From the NCBI GenBank assembly GCA_046049545.1, contig JBJORF010000021.1, forward strand, positions 1-64,000: a stretch of DNA of 64,000 nucleotides, given 5' to 3'. Shown piece by piece: positions 44,767 through 53,485 of the stretch (its first letter is position 1; every line of letters starts with the position of its first letter). The DNA comes from Romeriopsis sp046049545 (GTDB lineage: Bacteria > Cyanobacteriota > Cyanobacteriia > Leptolyngbyales > Leptolyngbyaceae). A program made the translations under genes and the position numbers. Below the pieces are notes generated by a model. That model had not been told where the DNA came from, did no database searches, and worked only from the letters and a program-made list of their open reading frames with translations.

Positions 44767-45156
44767 TCAGCTTGGGAAGCACTTCTGATTCAGCGCTTTA
44801 ACGAGCTGTGTGGTTTGGCGATTCAGTCGGTCACTGCTCTGGCTGTCCCCTGTTTGGTAGGCGGTTTCCAGTTGGGTGAAGGCTTGGCTGAACTGGCTCT
44901 GGAGCGATCGCAAACCGGGGTCGCTGATGGCAAGGGCGCGTAAACTTTTGGCCTTATTGGCATAGAAGCCTTGGCCCAGATTTTGGCTTTGGGTGATGGT
45001 GCGGAACAGGACGCGACATTGCTGGGCTTTGGGATTGTTGGGTCGCTGGCTGATCAAGTAGGGCACCGTGCCGATCGCGCCGGAAGCGAGAGATAGGGCC
45101 GCAATACTGGCCATAAGGGAATGGGAAGAAACTTTAAACGGTGAAATCTTGAACAT
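44767..45156 (-). CDS. small secreted protein, unknown
   Basis: 129 residues from ATG 45156 (MFKISPFKVSSHSLMASIAALS...), with a signal-peptide-like N terminus. The mature chain is helical, with two Cys (AQQCRVLF and NQKCFPS) that could pair, and a Gln/Ser-rich middle (LQSQFSQAFTQLETAYQTGDSQSS). An in-frame ATG at 45228 would add a non-signal leader. No family is recognised. Confidence 0.65.
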   Translation of the reverse strand: MFKISPFKVSSHSLMASIAALSLASGAIGTVPYLISQRPNNPKAQQCRVLFRTITQSQNLGQGFYANKAKSLRALAISDPGLRSLQSQFSQAFTQLETAYQTGDSQSSDRLNRQTTQLVKALNQKCFPS

Positions 45157-45259
45157 GAACCCCGTCGCTTGGGTAAGGTCTTTATCAAGATAACGACTGC
45201 TTCTCCGTGGCATCATCGGCATTCCCACCCATCCGTGGGGAGGTGAATTTGCGGAAATT

Positions 45260-46192
45260 CTAGGAGATTGGGGCGACGACGATCGCGGATTTTACGGCGC
45301 GGGCGTTGGGTTGAGCGTTTTCATTCAGGCTGCCCGGAATGGTTTTGCCGTTGTGGAACAGGCTGGAAGAGCTGCCGCCATCGAGGTTCATTGCCGTTTC
45401 GGCCCCCAGCGATTGGAGCAGTTTGGCGAGTTCTGGCAGGGTGGCTCCGGTTTTCGGGGCGCTTTGAGCGACCATGACCAGGATGACGGTTTGGTCGGCG
45501 GTGATGCCGATCGCGCTGCGGGCATTGGGCACCTGGGTGCCGATCGCGTCGCGGCCCAATTCCGGGTCAATGAAGCCTTCTCGCTGGGACTTCAGTTCAG
45601 GAAGGAGCTGTGGCCCACCGCCGATCGCGTCGAGCAGCTGACAGCCCTCGGGCCCGTCGCTGCTGTGGCTCTGGATGCGGTACTGGGGTTGGCCGTTGCA
45701 GTCGTAGCGTTGAAATTCGGCCCGATCGAGGATTTGGCGTAGATAGGGCTTGAGTTTGGGGTTTTGGGTGAGTTGCGGGTTTTGGTTCGGGTCAGCGACG
45801 GTTTGGCGGTTGATGATGACGTAGGAGGTGGTCTGCTGGTTGTTCGGGTCAAAAAAGCCTGCGTTAATCGCTACGCCCGCCTTGGCGGGTTTGACGAAAT
45901 CGGCCAGGGGTTGCAATTTCTCGGCGACCACGGGGCGCACGACGGAGCCTTTCGCAGGCGACACTTTGATGATGTGGGCCGTCGCTTTGCCGATCGGTTG
46001 GGTGCTGTAAGCGATCGCACTCGTTGTCAAAGGATTAAGCGACTGGATTTGAGGGGATTGTGGCGTTTGAGCCGTGGGGGATTGCGGTGGGCTACTGGGT
46101 AGCGGTTGAGCAGATGGCAACTGGTTGCTGCAACTGACTAACAGCAGGGTGCTGCTCAGGGCAATCAACGTGAATCTCAGGCAGGAACCCAT
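45260..46192 (-). CDS. phosphodiester glycosidase (NAGPA/DUF2233) family lipoprotein
   Basis: 310 residues, lipobox LLVSC with Cys21, then a Pro/Ser/Gln linker. The catalytic-type domain has GVAINAGFFD, DAIGGGPQLL, ARSAIGITAD and AMNLDGGSSSS, the characteristic loops of NAGPA-like exopolysaccharide or cell-wall phosphodiester glycosidases. It is expected in the periplasm, membrane-anchored. The substrate is not known. Confidence 0.85.
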   Translation of the reverse strand: MGSCLRFTLIALSSTLLLVSCSNQLPSAQPLPSSPPQSPTAQTPQSPQIQSLNPLTTSAIAYSTQPIGKATAHIIKVSPAKGSVVRPVVAEKLQPLADFVKPAKAGVAINAGFFDPNNQQTTSYVIINRQTVADPNQNPQLTQNPKLKPYLRQILDRAEFQRYDCNGQPQYRIQSHSSDGPEGCQLLDAIGGGPQLLPELKSQREGFIDPELGRDAIGTQVPNARSAIGITADQTVILVMVAQSAPKTGATLPELAKLLQSLGAETAMNLDGGSSSSLFHNGKTIPGSLNENAQPNARAVKSAIVVAPIS

Positions 46193-46271
46193 ACCGACCT
46201 CCGCTGCCGCTGGCTGAACATTGAGTGCGTGCGGCTGCTTCCATTAGGCCGTAGGAATGGCCGATCGGGAC

Positions 46272-48923
46272 TTAAAACGCATCAAAATTTAATGCGCTCA
46301 AATCCTCGTCATCCTCCAGATTCGGCGGAACTACCGTACGATTCACCGCCGTGCGATAGCTCTCTCGTTTGGTCGTTGCTTCGACGGTAATTGCCGCCAC
46401 TTGGATTTCTAAGCTACCGAAGGGCACCGTGAGCTGCGTTGTCGCTTCCAGTTCATTGCGACCATTGGGCAGGAAGTCCACCATCCAGCGTGGCCCATCG
46501 AGTAAGGTGCGCGACTGCCGATCGTTGATCCAGAGTTTGACGTAGAGCTTCGGCAGGATGTTCGGCAGTTTGACCCGAATGCGGACAGGCTGCCCCGTAA
46601 CTAATTCGCCCGGTTCGAGAATGTCGATCGTGGGTTCGGGAATCGCCTCTTCCAGGGGCACTAACAAGGGATTGTTGCCGCGATCGGCGACTTTCGTTGG
46701 GCTCGGTAGCGCTTCGGGCAAATCATCAACGACGACTTCACCGGCGGCGGGGTCGAGATTGTCCTGGGGGACTTCGATGATCTCGGGCTCGGGGGCAATT
46801 GCGGCAGCTATCCCATTGGCCGATCCAGCGGCGAGCGGTTCATGATCAACGGTTAAATCTTCAGCGGCTAAATCTTCAGTGGCTAAATCTTCAGCGGCTA
46901 AATTTTCAGTGGTCAAATCTTCAGCGGCTAAATCTTCAGCGGCTAAATCTTCAGCGATGGACGTACCTCCATCATCGATCGCATCCGCCGCCGCCGGCTC
47001 CAGCGACAGCTCTAACCAGTCGTCTGGCAAGGGCTTACCAGTGGTGGTGGAGAGGAGTAACCCGGCTGCGGGTTCAATGACGGGTTCCGGCTCCGGGGCG
47101 AGGGGGTTTTCCAGTTCGAGGTCGTCGATGTTGAACAGTGCATCATCGAGTTCAGTCAGACCCGCGATCGGATCGAATTGCTCAATTTCCGGTTCGGCCT
47201 CGCCCGGTAACGCGACTTCCTGCATCGATTCCCGTTTTTTGCGCGGCGCGGGTTCCGGCGCATTCTCCGGCGCATCCCCAATCAACGTAAAAAAGCCAAA
47301 ATCCACCGGGGGCAGTGGGCCATCCCCGCCCGTTTTCGGCGGCTGACTGGCGGCTTCGAGGGCGGCCATTTCGGCGGCTACGGCCTCGGGGTCGATCGTC
47401 GCGAGCAGCGATTCGACCGCTGCCATTGCGGTAAATGTCACCTGCGCTAATTCTTCCACCCCATCATCCCAAACCGCCACTTCACCGACCAATAACTGAG
47501 CTTGGACATCGGCTTTGACCGCTAGCGGGGCGGCGATCGCGATGGGGAAGTTGGCTCGCTCCAAGGGTTGACGGTATTCGGCGATCAGGGTCGCGGTTTG
47601 GGGATCGATCAGTTTGACGACGATTTCGCCTTGATCGATCGTGGCGGGTTGGGTTGCGCTGATCACCTGGCCATAGACCATGAGTGCTTCACCGCCTCGA
47701 AAGTTGTAGAAGCTCGGATCGAGGGCGATCGTGAGCATGGGTGCAGCACTGATGGCCGGCTGTGCGGTTGGCAGAATATCCGACGCGTCTAATAGGGCAT
47801 CCACTTCCGCCGGAGAAGCGATTCGGGGTTCCGGCGAGGCGATAGTTTCGGGCAGGGCGGTGAGTTCTGACGTTGGCTCCAGCGGCGGCTCAACCGTTGG
47901 GGCAGAATTACCGAAATGCTCGCTGGCCCCACTGCGGACGCGCATTCCCCAGACATTCGGATCATTGGCAAGATCGATCGGATGGTCATTAGCAGCATCA
48001 ATCAACTGGGCATCGCGATCGGTGAAGGTCATGACATCGCTGCTGTCCGGTATGTCGTCCTGAAGCAACAGTTCTAGGTTGGCATCAATCCGCGCTGCGT
48101 CCTCGAAGTCCTCGGCTTCGAGGACAGAAAATAAGTCATCAAAGATCGCAAACTCATCTGTTTCCCCTGGAGCGGGGGTTAATTCTGCTGTGGGTTCGGC
48201 GGCCTGCGGGGTGTTGCCGAGGAACTTGTGGCCTTCCCAGTCGAGTAGGGTTTCATCGTCATCGCTGACCACTTCTAATTGCGTCATTGAAGCAGGCAAG
48301 GTTGAAGGGTCGTCGCTTTGAGCCGTCCAGGGGTCGGGTTCTGGCTCGATCGCCGCGATGCCTTGGCCGATCGTGGCGAGATCTTCAGCGAGATCAGTTT
48401 GGTTACGATCGCGGTTGGGGGTGGTGCTACCGAATAGGGCTTCAAGGCTAAGGGCATCTTCCTCGGCGATCGTGGCTTGATCGACGACGGCTTTTGTGGG
48501 TTGGAGGGTGGGATCAAGGGGTGGGGCGAAGATGGCTTCGAGTTCGGTAGCAATTGGGTCGGCGGCGATCAGGTCGGCGGGCTGAATTAAAAAATCAAGT
48601 TTCTGCGGCGACGCGGTTCGATCGCTCGCGGAAATCGAAAATTCCCATTTCCCCGGTTTCAGCGTGGTAAAGGGCATTAAAAGTAAGGTGCCTTTGTCGT
48701 TGCTGGTGGCGGTTTTTTGTTTGCTGCGGCGTTTGGTGCTGGGGTCGGTGTGGGCGATCTGGATGGTGGTTTCCAGGTGGGGCTGCTGGATGCGTGCGAT
48801 GATGCGATAGCGGCCTTCGGTAAGTTGTCCGCCGATCGCTGCTAAGGGTCGCCAAGGCTGACTCTCGCCTTGTTGATTATTTGCTTGTTGAACCAGAAAC
48901 ACCCACTGCGCTTGAGTCACCAT
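46272..48923 (-). CDS. large acidic low-complexity protein
   Basis: 883 residues, strongly acidic. The N-terminal ~115 residues form a beta-rich domain (QLTEGRYRIIARIQQPHLET and LKPGKWEFSISASD). A long disordered Glu/Asp/Pro/Ala region follows, interrupted by a second folded piece near 400-510 (MLTIALDPSFYNFRGGEALMVYG, like an Ig-type strand set). The C-terminal 110 residues (PGELVTGQPVRIRVKLPNIL, LYVKLWINDRQSRTLLDGPR) are again beta-rich. A run of AEDLA-type pentapeptides is encoded at 46861-46950. No signal peptide or enzyme motif is visible. I do not recognise a function. Confidence 0.8.
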   Translation of the reverse strand: MVTQAQWVFLVQQANNQQGESQPWRPLAAIGGQLTEGRYRIIARIQQPHLETTIQIAHTDPSTKRRSKQKTATSNDKGTLLLMPFTTLKPGKWEFSISASDRTASPQKLDFLIQPADLIAADPIATELEAIFAPPLDPTLQPTKAVVDQATIAEEDALSLEALFGSTTPNRDRNQTDLAEDLATIGQGIAAIEPEPDPWTAQSDDPSTLPASMTQLEVVSDDDETLLDWEGHKFLGNTPQAAEPTAELTPAPGETDEFAIFDDLFSVLEAEDFEDAARIDANLELLLQDDIPDSSDVMTFTDRDAQLIDAANDHPIDLANDPNVWGMRVRSGASEHFGNSAPTVEPPLEPTSELTALPETIASPEPRIASPAEVDALLDASDILPTAQPAISAAPMLTIALDPSFYNFRGGEALMVYGQVISATQPATIDQGEIVVKLIDPQTATLIAEYRQPLERANFPIAIAAPLAVKADVQAQLLVGEVAVWDDGVEELAQVTFTAMAAVESLLATIDPEAVAAEMAALEAASQPPKTGGDGPLPPVDFGFFTLIGDAPENAPEPAPRKKRESMQEVALPGEAEPEIEQFDPIAGLTELDDALFNIDDLELENPLAPEPEPVIEPAAGLLLSTTTGKPLPDDWLELSLEPAAADAIDDGGTSIAEDLAAEDLAAEDLTTENLAAEDLATEDLAAEDLTVDHEPLAAGSANGIAAAIAPEPEIIEVPQDNLDPAAGEVVVDDLPEALPSPTKVADRGNNPLLVPLEEAIPEPTIDILEPGELVTGQPVRIRVKLPNILPKLYVKLWINDRQSRTLLDGPRWMVDFLPNGRNELEATTQLTVPFGSLEIQVAAITVEATTKRESYRTAVNRTVVPPNLEDDEDLSALNFDAF
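46861..46950. repeat. 15-bp in-frame tandem repeat, 6 copies
   Basis: TCAGCGGCTAAATCT units start at 46861, 46876, 46891, 46906, 46921 and 46936, with a partial copy after. On the minus strand each codes for A-E-D-L-A or T-E-D/N-L variants in the 883-residue acidic protein. The frame is kept, which suggests recent slippage expansion under selection for coding. Confidence 0.9.
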
Positions 48924-49344
48924 GCCTGATCGCCGCCTGCTTCGGCGTTTGAATAGAATTTGGTCTCAGTCTACCGCACGCTTATCCATCTGTCAGACTT
49001 TAATTCCACGGGTGTGGCAATGCCCCAGCAATTCCAAATTCAAAGTTTATCTATTGGCGATCGGGGTTGAAAATTGGTGTTGCGCGATTGGGGGCGCGGA
49101 AAACGCGCCCGTACGGGCGGGATCGATCATCGCCCCATCCCATCCATGCAGGCCTCCCACGCCCACAGCCCACGCCAACCCACGATCACCCCCATCACCC
49201 GATCGATGCAATCCGTTGAATTTGGAATTGCTGGCAATGCACGCAGTCTAGTGCGAATGCAAAACAGGCCCGGACCAATCGGCCCAGACCTGTTTTGTGT
49301 CGATGGCAAAAATCCTAGACTGACTTGAGTTGGACTCAGTCGGA
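48924..49344. repeat. intergenic region with a dispersed-repeat copy
   Basis: The hairpin GGGCGCG (49092-49098)/CGCGCCC (49104-49110) starts a stretch (49085-49190) that resembles 1515-1625: both read CGATTGGGG..GCG-GAAAA-..GCGCCC-TACGGG then CCATCCATGCAG and CCCACGCCCACAG. The psaL terminator lies at the right end. No gene is seen. Confidence 0.6.
49260..49297 (-). terminator. terminator of psaL
   Basis: CAAAACAGG (49260-49268) pairs with CCTGTTTTG (49289-49297), and inner bases extend the stem partially. On the minus strand the CCTGTTTTG arm provides a T-run. It lies about 50 bp past the psaL stop and could work in both directions. Confidence 0.75.
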
Positions 49345-49815
49345 CTAGTTGATCGCGCCTTTCATAATCGAATCGAGCACGCTGAAATTGGAGAGCAGGA
49401 TGTAGGCGAAGAACGCACCACCCATTGCCCCGATCAAGAAACCAGCGGAGAATTTGCTCCAGCCCCCTGCGGTTTGCAGGTCGGAGGAGTTACCCGATTG
49501 GTCGCCTTGGAAGCGCGCTAAACCGTGGGACGACAGCCCGACAGTGAGCACGATGATTAGCCCGATCGCGCCAATCAGACCGCCCAGTTCCGGGGTATCT
49601 GAGTCGCGCAGGGGGCCGAGCAAAGTCCAAGGCCCAACCAAGAAATAACCGTGCGCCATGCCGACTTCCAAGCCGCGAAGCAAGGGAGACAGACCAGGGC
49701 GATAGGCTGGCAAGTTGCCGATGAACGCCCGAGTGAACCCGGAGTCGCTAATCGGTGTGGAAAGGTGGCCGACAAAGGGATCGCCACCATAGGGCTTTAC
49801 GAGTTGTTCAGACAT
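49345..49815 (-). CDS. psaL: photosystem I reaction centre subunit XI
   Basis: 156 residues, MSEQLVKPYGGDPFVGHLST..., with the stromal N terminus, the conserved LPAYRPGLSPLLRGLEVGMAHG chlorophyll-binding region and two further helices (GLIGAIGLIIVLTVGLSSHG and FLIGAMGGAFFAYILLSNF). PsaL forms the trimer/tetramer contact of photosystem I. No psaI ORF is seen directly upstream, where many cyanobacteria have it. Confidence 0.98.
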   Translation of the reverse strand: MSEQLVKPYGGDPFVGHLSTPISDSGFTRAFIGNLPAYRPGLSPLLRGLEVGMAHGYFLVGPWTLLGPLRDSDTPELGGLIGAIGLIIVLTVGLSSHGLARFQGDQSGNSSDLQTAGGWSKFSAGFLIGAMGGAFFAYILLSNFSVLDSIMKGAIN

Positions 49816-49974
49816 AATGCTTATAATTCCTACCCGTTCTGCACAATCATAAGCGGAAGATTTAACCCCCGCTCAAGGATCGGCCCCTGGCTTCAAAAAA
49901 GTTCACGGGACTGCTTTAAGGTGGTTTACAAGTCGTTAGACTCGGTAACAGTTAGCGCAGTGAGTGCTCATTTT

Positions 49975-50766
49975 CTAGTCGATGCTGATGCTAGTCGGAC
50001 GGCCACTGTCAGCGCTGGGCGGCGGGGTTGGTACAGTGCTTTGGCGGAAGTCAGCATACAAGCGATCGCGCCATGCCCAAAATGCATCAAACTCGGGGCT
50101 ATCGGCTACACCGGGAACACCTTCGCCTTTGATGCTGTGGGGCAGGTTGAGGTAGCCGCCCGTGGGCACTTTGACATACAAGGTTAAACCGGCGACGGCG
50201 AAGTCAGCGAGAGTCGGGGTGCTGCCTAGGAGATAGGGTTGGTTAGCCAAAATCGCACTGAGATGGCGCAGGTCTTGCTTCAGCGCTTCACGCACATTGT
50301 CTACACCGAGACCAACGGGCGCACCGAGGTTGCCGAGCAGGTTGACAGGCAGACCGCTCAGGAGGGATTTCACGGGCATCGGCGTGATTTCGGGCAGGAA
50401 AGCGGTGCGGAAATTCGGATTTTGGCTGAGGCAGGCGATCAATCCCTTGCGCGCATCCATGCCGAGGACTTCATCGGCCCACTGTTCCAGGATCAGGCAT
50501 TGGGCTTTTTGGACGGGATCGGTGGGGATGATCGGCTTTTCGGGGTAGCGTCGATCGAGGTATTCCGCGATCGCGGTGGAGTCGGCAATGTAGGTGTCAC
50601 CATCTTTGAGCACGGGGACTTGGCGCTGGCCCGTTTTTTGGAACAGTTCGAGCTGGCCGATACCGGGAACCACTTCAACTTTTTGGTAGGCGAGTCCTTT
50701 ATAGTCGAGGATCAGCCGCACTTTTTCGGCATAGTGCGATGCTTCAAATTGATGTAGTTCCAACAT
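49975..50766 (-). CDS. glutathione S-transferase family protein
   Basis: 263 residues. The thioredoxin-like N domain opens MLELHQFEASHYAEKVRLIL, then GQRQVPVLKDGD and the glutathione-contact IADSTAIAEYLDRRYP. The helical C domain has PTLADFAVAGLTLY. The N-terminal active Ser/Tyr position is S10-H11-Y12, unlike classical Tyr-type GSTs, so catalytic class is unclear. The ATG at 50766 was chosen; the upstream 32 in-frame residues look non-coding. Confidence 0.88.
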   Translation of the reverse strand: MLELHQFEASHYAEKVRLILDYKGLAYQKVEVVPGIGQLELFQKTGQRQVPVLKDGDTYIADSTAIAEYLDRRYPEKPIIPTDPVQKAQCLILEQWADEVLGMDARKGLIACLSQNPNFRTAFLPEITPMPVKSLLSGLPVNLLGNLGAPVGLGVDNVREALKQDLRHLSAILANQPYLLGSTPTLADFAVAGLTLYVKVPTGGYLNLPHSIKGEGVPGVADSPEFDAFWAWRDRLYADFRQSTVPTPPPSADSGRPTSISID

Positions 50767-50991
50767 TTGGTCTGAGGCTCCAATTGCGTCAGTCGGGTTC
50801 CAGCCCAATGTAACCTTATTTGCCCGATCGCGCGGTTTGGCCCTAGGTGTTGGATACCGCACCTAATCGCCTTACCAAAGCGCCCCCTGGCCCCCAATAC
50901 GGGGGGAACGGTCATCAAAGCCCCTAGCATTGGGGGGTTTGGGGGCCGGCTGGCTCTTGTATCCCAACTAGAGTTTCGATGAATACCGCTC
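50767..50991. repeat. intergenic region with C/G-run hairpins
   Basis: CCCCC (50891-50895)-AATAC-GGGGG (50901-50905) and CCCC-TAGCATT-GGGG (50921-50935) are two of the C-run/G-run palindromes common between cyanobacterial genes. No ORF is present. Confidence 0.5.
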
Positions 50992-52056
50992 CTAATAGCG
51001 AATTCTGGGATCGATGCAGGCGTTAATCAAATCGATCGCCAAACTCGCGATCGTCACAATCACCGCGAAGAACACCATAATCCCCTGCACCGTAGCGTAG
51101 TCGCGCTGACCGATCGCCGCGTAGAGCCGCTGGGCCAGTCCCGGCCAGGAGAAGGTCACTTCGGTCAGAATTGCGCCGCCGAACATCGCCGCGATCGTCA
51201 GGCCGAGAATCGTCACCACCGGAATCAGCGTATTGCGAAAGGCATGGTTCCAGAGCAGCCGCCGTTCACCAATGCCCCGTGCGCGACCCGCTTCGACATA
51301 ATCCGCTTGCAGCGTTTGCTTCAAATTCACCCGCACAATCCGCTCGAACACGCCGCTGATCAGGACTCCCAGCGATAAACAGGGCAACGCTAGGTAATGC
51401 AGGCTAGTGAAAAATTGCGTCCCATCGCCCTTGAGCAGACTGTCGATCGTGTATAGTCCCGTCGGCCCCTCGGGAGCCAGCATGGTCGAGGGAAAGCGGG
51501 TGCCGAGGGGAAACCAGTTCAGCCCCACGGAGAAGATTAGCTGCAAAATCATCCCAAACCAGAACAGCGGAATCGAGTAGGTAATGATGCCAAAAAAACG
51601 ACTGGCCGCATCGTATTTCGTGCCCGATCGCGAAGCGGCAAATGCCCCGATCGGAATCCCAATCAGCAGCGCAATCAACAGGCTAAACAGCGCCAGCTCC
51701 ACCGTTGCCGGAAAATATTCGCCGATCACTTTGGTAATCGCTTCGCCTTTACTCGTATCGCCCAGATTGAACTGGAGCCAATGCCATTTGCCTTCCGCAT
51801 CGGTGACGTTGAATTTGAGAAAAGAACCCAAATAAGCCAGATACTGCACCAGCATCGGTTTGTCGTAGCCCTTACTGGCCCGTAATTCGGCTTTGAGTTC
51901 GGGTGGTGCTTTCGGCCCCAATTCCGCATCGATCGGGTCACCGGGCAAGGCCCGCACAAGGATAAACACCAACGTTACCGCAAACCACACCATCAGCGGT
52001 GCCAGCATGATCCGCGTCAGGGCGTAGGTCCACAGCGAACTCGATCGGGAGGCCAT
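50992..52056 (-). CDS. DppB/OppB-type ABC transporter permease
   Basis: 354 residues with about six helices. The N-terminal segment TLVFILVRALPGDPIDAELG and the coupling-loop region ADYVEAGRARGIGERRLLWNHAFRNTLIP are signatures of oligopeptide/nickel permeases, and the end is ACIDPRIRY. No DppC, ATPase or binding protein is adjacent, so the rest of the transporter must be elsewhere. The ATG at 52056 (MASRSSSLW) is preferred over 52071. Confidence 0.92.
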   Translation of the reverse strand: MASRSSSLWTYALTRIMLAPLMVWFAVTLVFILVRALPGDPIDAELGPKAPPELKAELRASKGYDKPMLVQYLAYLGSFLKFNVTDAEGKWHWLQFNLGDTSKGEAITKVIGEYFPATVELALFSLLIALLIGIPIGAFAASRSGTKYDAASRFFGIITYSIPLFWFGMILQLIFSVGLNWFPLGTRFPSTMLAPEGPTGLYTIDSLLKGDGTQFFTSLHYLALPCLSLGVLISGVFERIVRVNLKQTLQADYVEAGRARGIGERRLLWNHAFRNTLIPVVTILGLTIAAMFGGAILTEVTFSWPGLAQRLYAAIGQRDYATVQGIMVFFAVIVTIASLAIDLINACIDPRIRY

Positions 52057-52115
52057 AGGGGAAAATCGCACGACAATAACTGTCGGTCACTATATCGTGC
52101 TTAGCGTGATCTTGT

Positions 52116-53312
52116 TTAGCGGGCCGAGGAAAAGCGCGACGTGGAGAAGCGTCCCAGTAAGCTCACGGGTAGACGGGGCTGCTGGAGCACCGATTCATAG
52201 AGGGCTTCGACGTGGGTGATGTTGTTACTCAGGGTGTAGCGATCGAGGACGCGCTGCCGTGCTTTTTGGCCCAAGATCAGACTCAATTCATCATGGTCAC
52301 GCAGCAAGGGCAGCAGGGTTTGCAGTTGGGTCGAAACGGGCTGGGTGGTGCGCATGATGATGCCTGCGCCATCTTCCAGGACTTCACCATCGGCTCCCGC
52401 ATCGGTGGCGACGATCGCCAGCCCGCAAGCCATGGCCTCCAGTAGCGAGAGGGACAAGCCTTCCACCAAGGACGGCAGCATGAAGACATCGGCGCTGCGC
52501 AGGATTTCGATCCGCTTCGCTTCTGCGGCGACAAAGCCCATCCACTGAATCCCCAGTTCTTCGCCGTACTGTGCTTTCAGCGTGGTGAGCAATGGCCCAC
52601 TGCCCAGCATCAGCAAGCGGCAGTCTTTACCCAACCCTGAAGCCTTCCAAGCCTTTAGCATCGGTTCGACGTTCTTTTCCGGAGCCATCCGCCCCATGTA
52701 GACAAAGACTCGCTTGGCGTTCCAGCGCTGGCGCAGTTGAGTCCGCAATGCGACTGGGGCCGGGGAATATTTTTCAATGTCCACGCCGTTGGGAATCACA
52801 GCGACACGCTCAGCGGGCACCCCGAGTTTGACGAGAAGGTCCTTCTGTAGGTAGGAGAACACGATCGTCCGATCGTAGTTTGCCAAAGCGGGTGCGTAGA
52901 GCTGATACATCAGATATTGCGTCCCCGAGGCCCAGCTCCGCATTTGATGGTCAAAGGCGGGGTGGAACGTCGCGACTAAGGGCAAACCCATTTCATCGCA
53001 GAGTTCCGGCAGGCGGAAATCGAGGGGGGAAAGGGTCAAGGAAGCGTGAACTAAATCGGGCCGTTTCTTGGTTAGGGCGCGGGTGAGGACTTTGCTCGAT
53101 CGAAACTTCGGGATGGTGTAGACCTGCGACTTGAATAGATAAGGAATCGTCACTTCCTGAAAATTTGGGGCGGTTTCCGGGGCATTTTCTTCTTGGTCGA
53201 AGTGAAAGAAGCTGACCTGGTGATCGCGATCGAGCAGGGCATTGGTGACTTCGCGTCCGTAGGTGACGTTGCCGCAGAAGGGGGATTTCTTACCGAGCCA
53301 AGCGATATGCAT
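52116..53312 (-). CDS. dgdA: GT4 glycosyltransferase, probably digalactosyldiacylglycerol synthase DgdA
   Basis: 398 residues with the GT-B fold. The start MHIAWLGKKSPFCGNVTYGR and VHASLTLSPLDFRLPELCDE resemble cyanobacterial DgdA as I remember it, and the donor-site region has YMGRMAPEKN and LPSLVEGLSLSLLEAMACG (E-x7-E). DgdA adds the second galactose to MGDG to make the thylakoid lipid DGDG. If it is not DgdA, it is another GT4 lipid or polysaccharide glycosyltransferase. The ATG at 53312 is favoured over TTG 53324. Confidence 0.7.
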   Translation of the reverse strand: MHIAWLGKKSPFCGNVTYGREVTNALLDRDHQVSFFHFDQEENAPETAPNFQEVTIPYLFKSQVYTIPKFRSSKVLTRALTKKRPDLVHASLTLSPLDFRLPELCDEMGLPLVATFHPAFDHQMRSWASGTQYLMYQLYAPALANYDRTIVFSYLQKDLLVKLGVPAERVAVIPNGVDIEKYSPAPVALRTQLRQRWNAKRVFVYMGRMAPEKNVEPMLKAWKASGLGKDCRLLMLGSGPLLTTLKAQYGEELGIQWMGFVAAEAKRIEILRSADVFMLPSLVEGLSLSLLEAMACGLAIVATDAGADGEVLEDGAGIIMRTTQPVSTQLQTLLPLLRDHDELSLILGQKARQRVLDRYTLSNNITHVEALYESVLQQPRLPVSLLGRFSTSRFSSAR

Positions 53313-53485
53313 GGAGAGACTCAAATAAACTGCATCAAAGGGTAATTTCAGCGACGAAGGATTCCAGCCAAGCGGCGTTTAAGCGCTCTCGACCGGATTA
53401 TGCCGTGGCTAGAGTATGACGCACTTTCGGGATTTACGCGAGTGGTAATCCCCGATCTGTGGGCGATCCCCTGGATTGGATGACG

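Noticed and set aside
45311..46102. Plus-strand ORFs opposite the phosphodiester glycosidase gene
   Set aside because: The minus-strand protein has a lipobox and family motifs; the plus-strand translations are shadow frames.
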